A stretch of DNA of 64,000 nt. Origin: Rhynchonema sp. JSB1_4 (Eukaryota > Nematoda > Chromadorea > Monhysterida > Xyalidae). The translations under genes were made by a program, and so were the position numbers. Location: assembly GCA_030248065.1 (NCBI GenBank), contig JASAMV010006456.1:1-64000 (forward strand), written 5' to 3'. Below are positions 63,542 to 64,000 of the stretch, one piece after another; within the stretch, counting starts at the first letter, position 1; every line of letters begins with the position of its first letter. Under the pieces are notes generated by a model. It made no database searches, had not been told where the DNA came from, and saw only the letters and a program-made list of their open reading frames with translations.

Positions 63542-64000
63542 CTGAACGAAATTAAAAAGTCTATGTAAATGTTCGTGAAACTAGTATTCCACTAACGGTC
63601 AAAATATAGCACACTTGCAAAAAACTGACTTTCTCTCATCCGATATAGCGCGCTCATCGGTGGCTCTTCTGAACATTTGATACGGGTCGAGATCTCTAGC
63701 AGCACGATTTCCTGCTCGTTCGTGGCTGCTTCGTCTACTATCATCGCCGTAGGATCGTTCTGTTAGATGTTGTCTCTCGTTGGTTATATGTTGGGTCGGA
63801 TCACCCTGTGTGTGACCAGAATATTGGGTTGTTTGCACAAACTGCGTGAATTGTGACAAATTCTATGTGTTGGTGAGCGGCGTAATGTGCATATTTCAAG
63901 AATGATTTCACGCACCGAGGTAGAGAGCGTTGAACCTGGATGCGATTTGGAAAACTTCATAGAGTTATACCTACGTGCACACAGGTGCACAAAGCGCTGA

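Overview
This is nuclear DNA from an animal. Genes are cut into many small exons with GT...AG introns (often TTTCAG or TTGCAG acceptors), and several products are animal- or eukaryote-specific: integrin-linked kinase, a KLHL1/4/5-type BTB-kelch protein, meiotic DMC1, mitochondrial HSP60, the nucleolar RRM protein NIFK and the RPA importer RPAIN. Compact introns, closely spaced genes on both strands and retained DMC1 suggest a small-genome invertebrate. I cannot name the phylum. All gene models were read by hand from the sequence; where exons are listed, splice phases were checked to join.

Layout: 1-6876 has no gene I can support. 6877-10272 (-) is NIFK, with a transposon inserted just upstream of its start codon. 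10.3-12.6 kb is a pile of related short inverted-repeat elements. 12844-15175 (+) is RPAIN. 15899-17630 (+) is an unrecognised 317-residue membrane-associated protein. 19035-22651 (+) is DMC1 (11 exons). About 23377-28111 (-) is the kelch-like gene (14 exons found). 28.1-33.9 kb is gene-poor and full of nested repeats. 33984-41180 (+) is HSP60 (14 exons). 43582-53206 (+) is ILK (11 exons, with a 4-kb repeat-filled first intron). 55.8-62.2 kb is a tandem triplication of a small cysteine-rich single-pass membrane protein gene. 62941-63541 (-) holds the last three exons of another membrane protein gene that continues beyond the part I can resolve.

The genes do not form a pathway; they are mostly unrelated housekeeping or developmental genes. 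Two things stand out. First, the non-coding DNA is a showcase of short non-autonomous transposons. At least nine have CAGNG-type ends, most with perfect 8-bp target duplications (hAT-like), and each family carries its own repeated internal motif. They sit beside several foldback/MITE families and a 307-bp retroposon-like element. Second, the triplicated cysteine-rich membrane protein cluster shares conserved upstream blocks, and one copy has lost a splice donor, so its predicted product is a soluble ectodomain.
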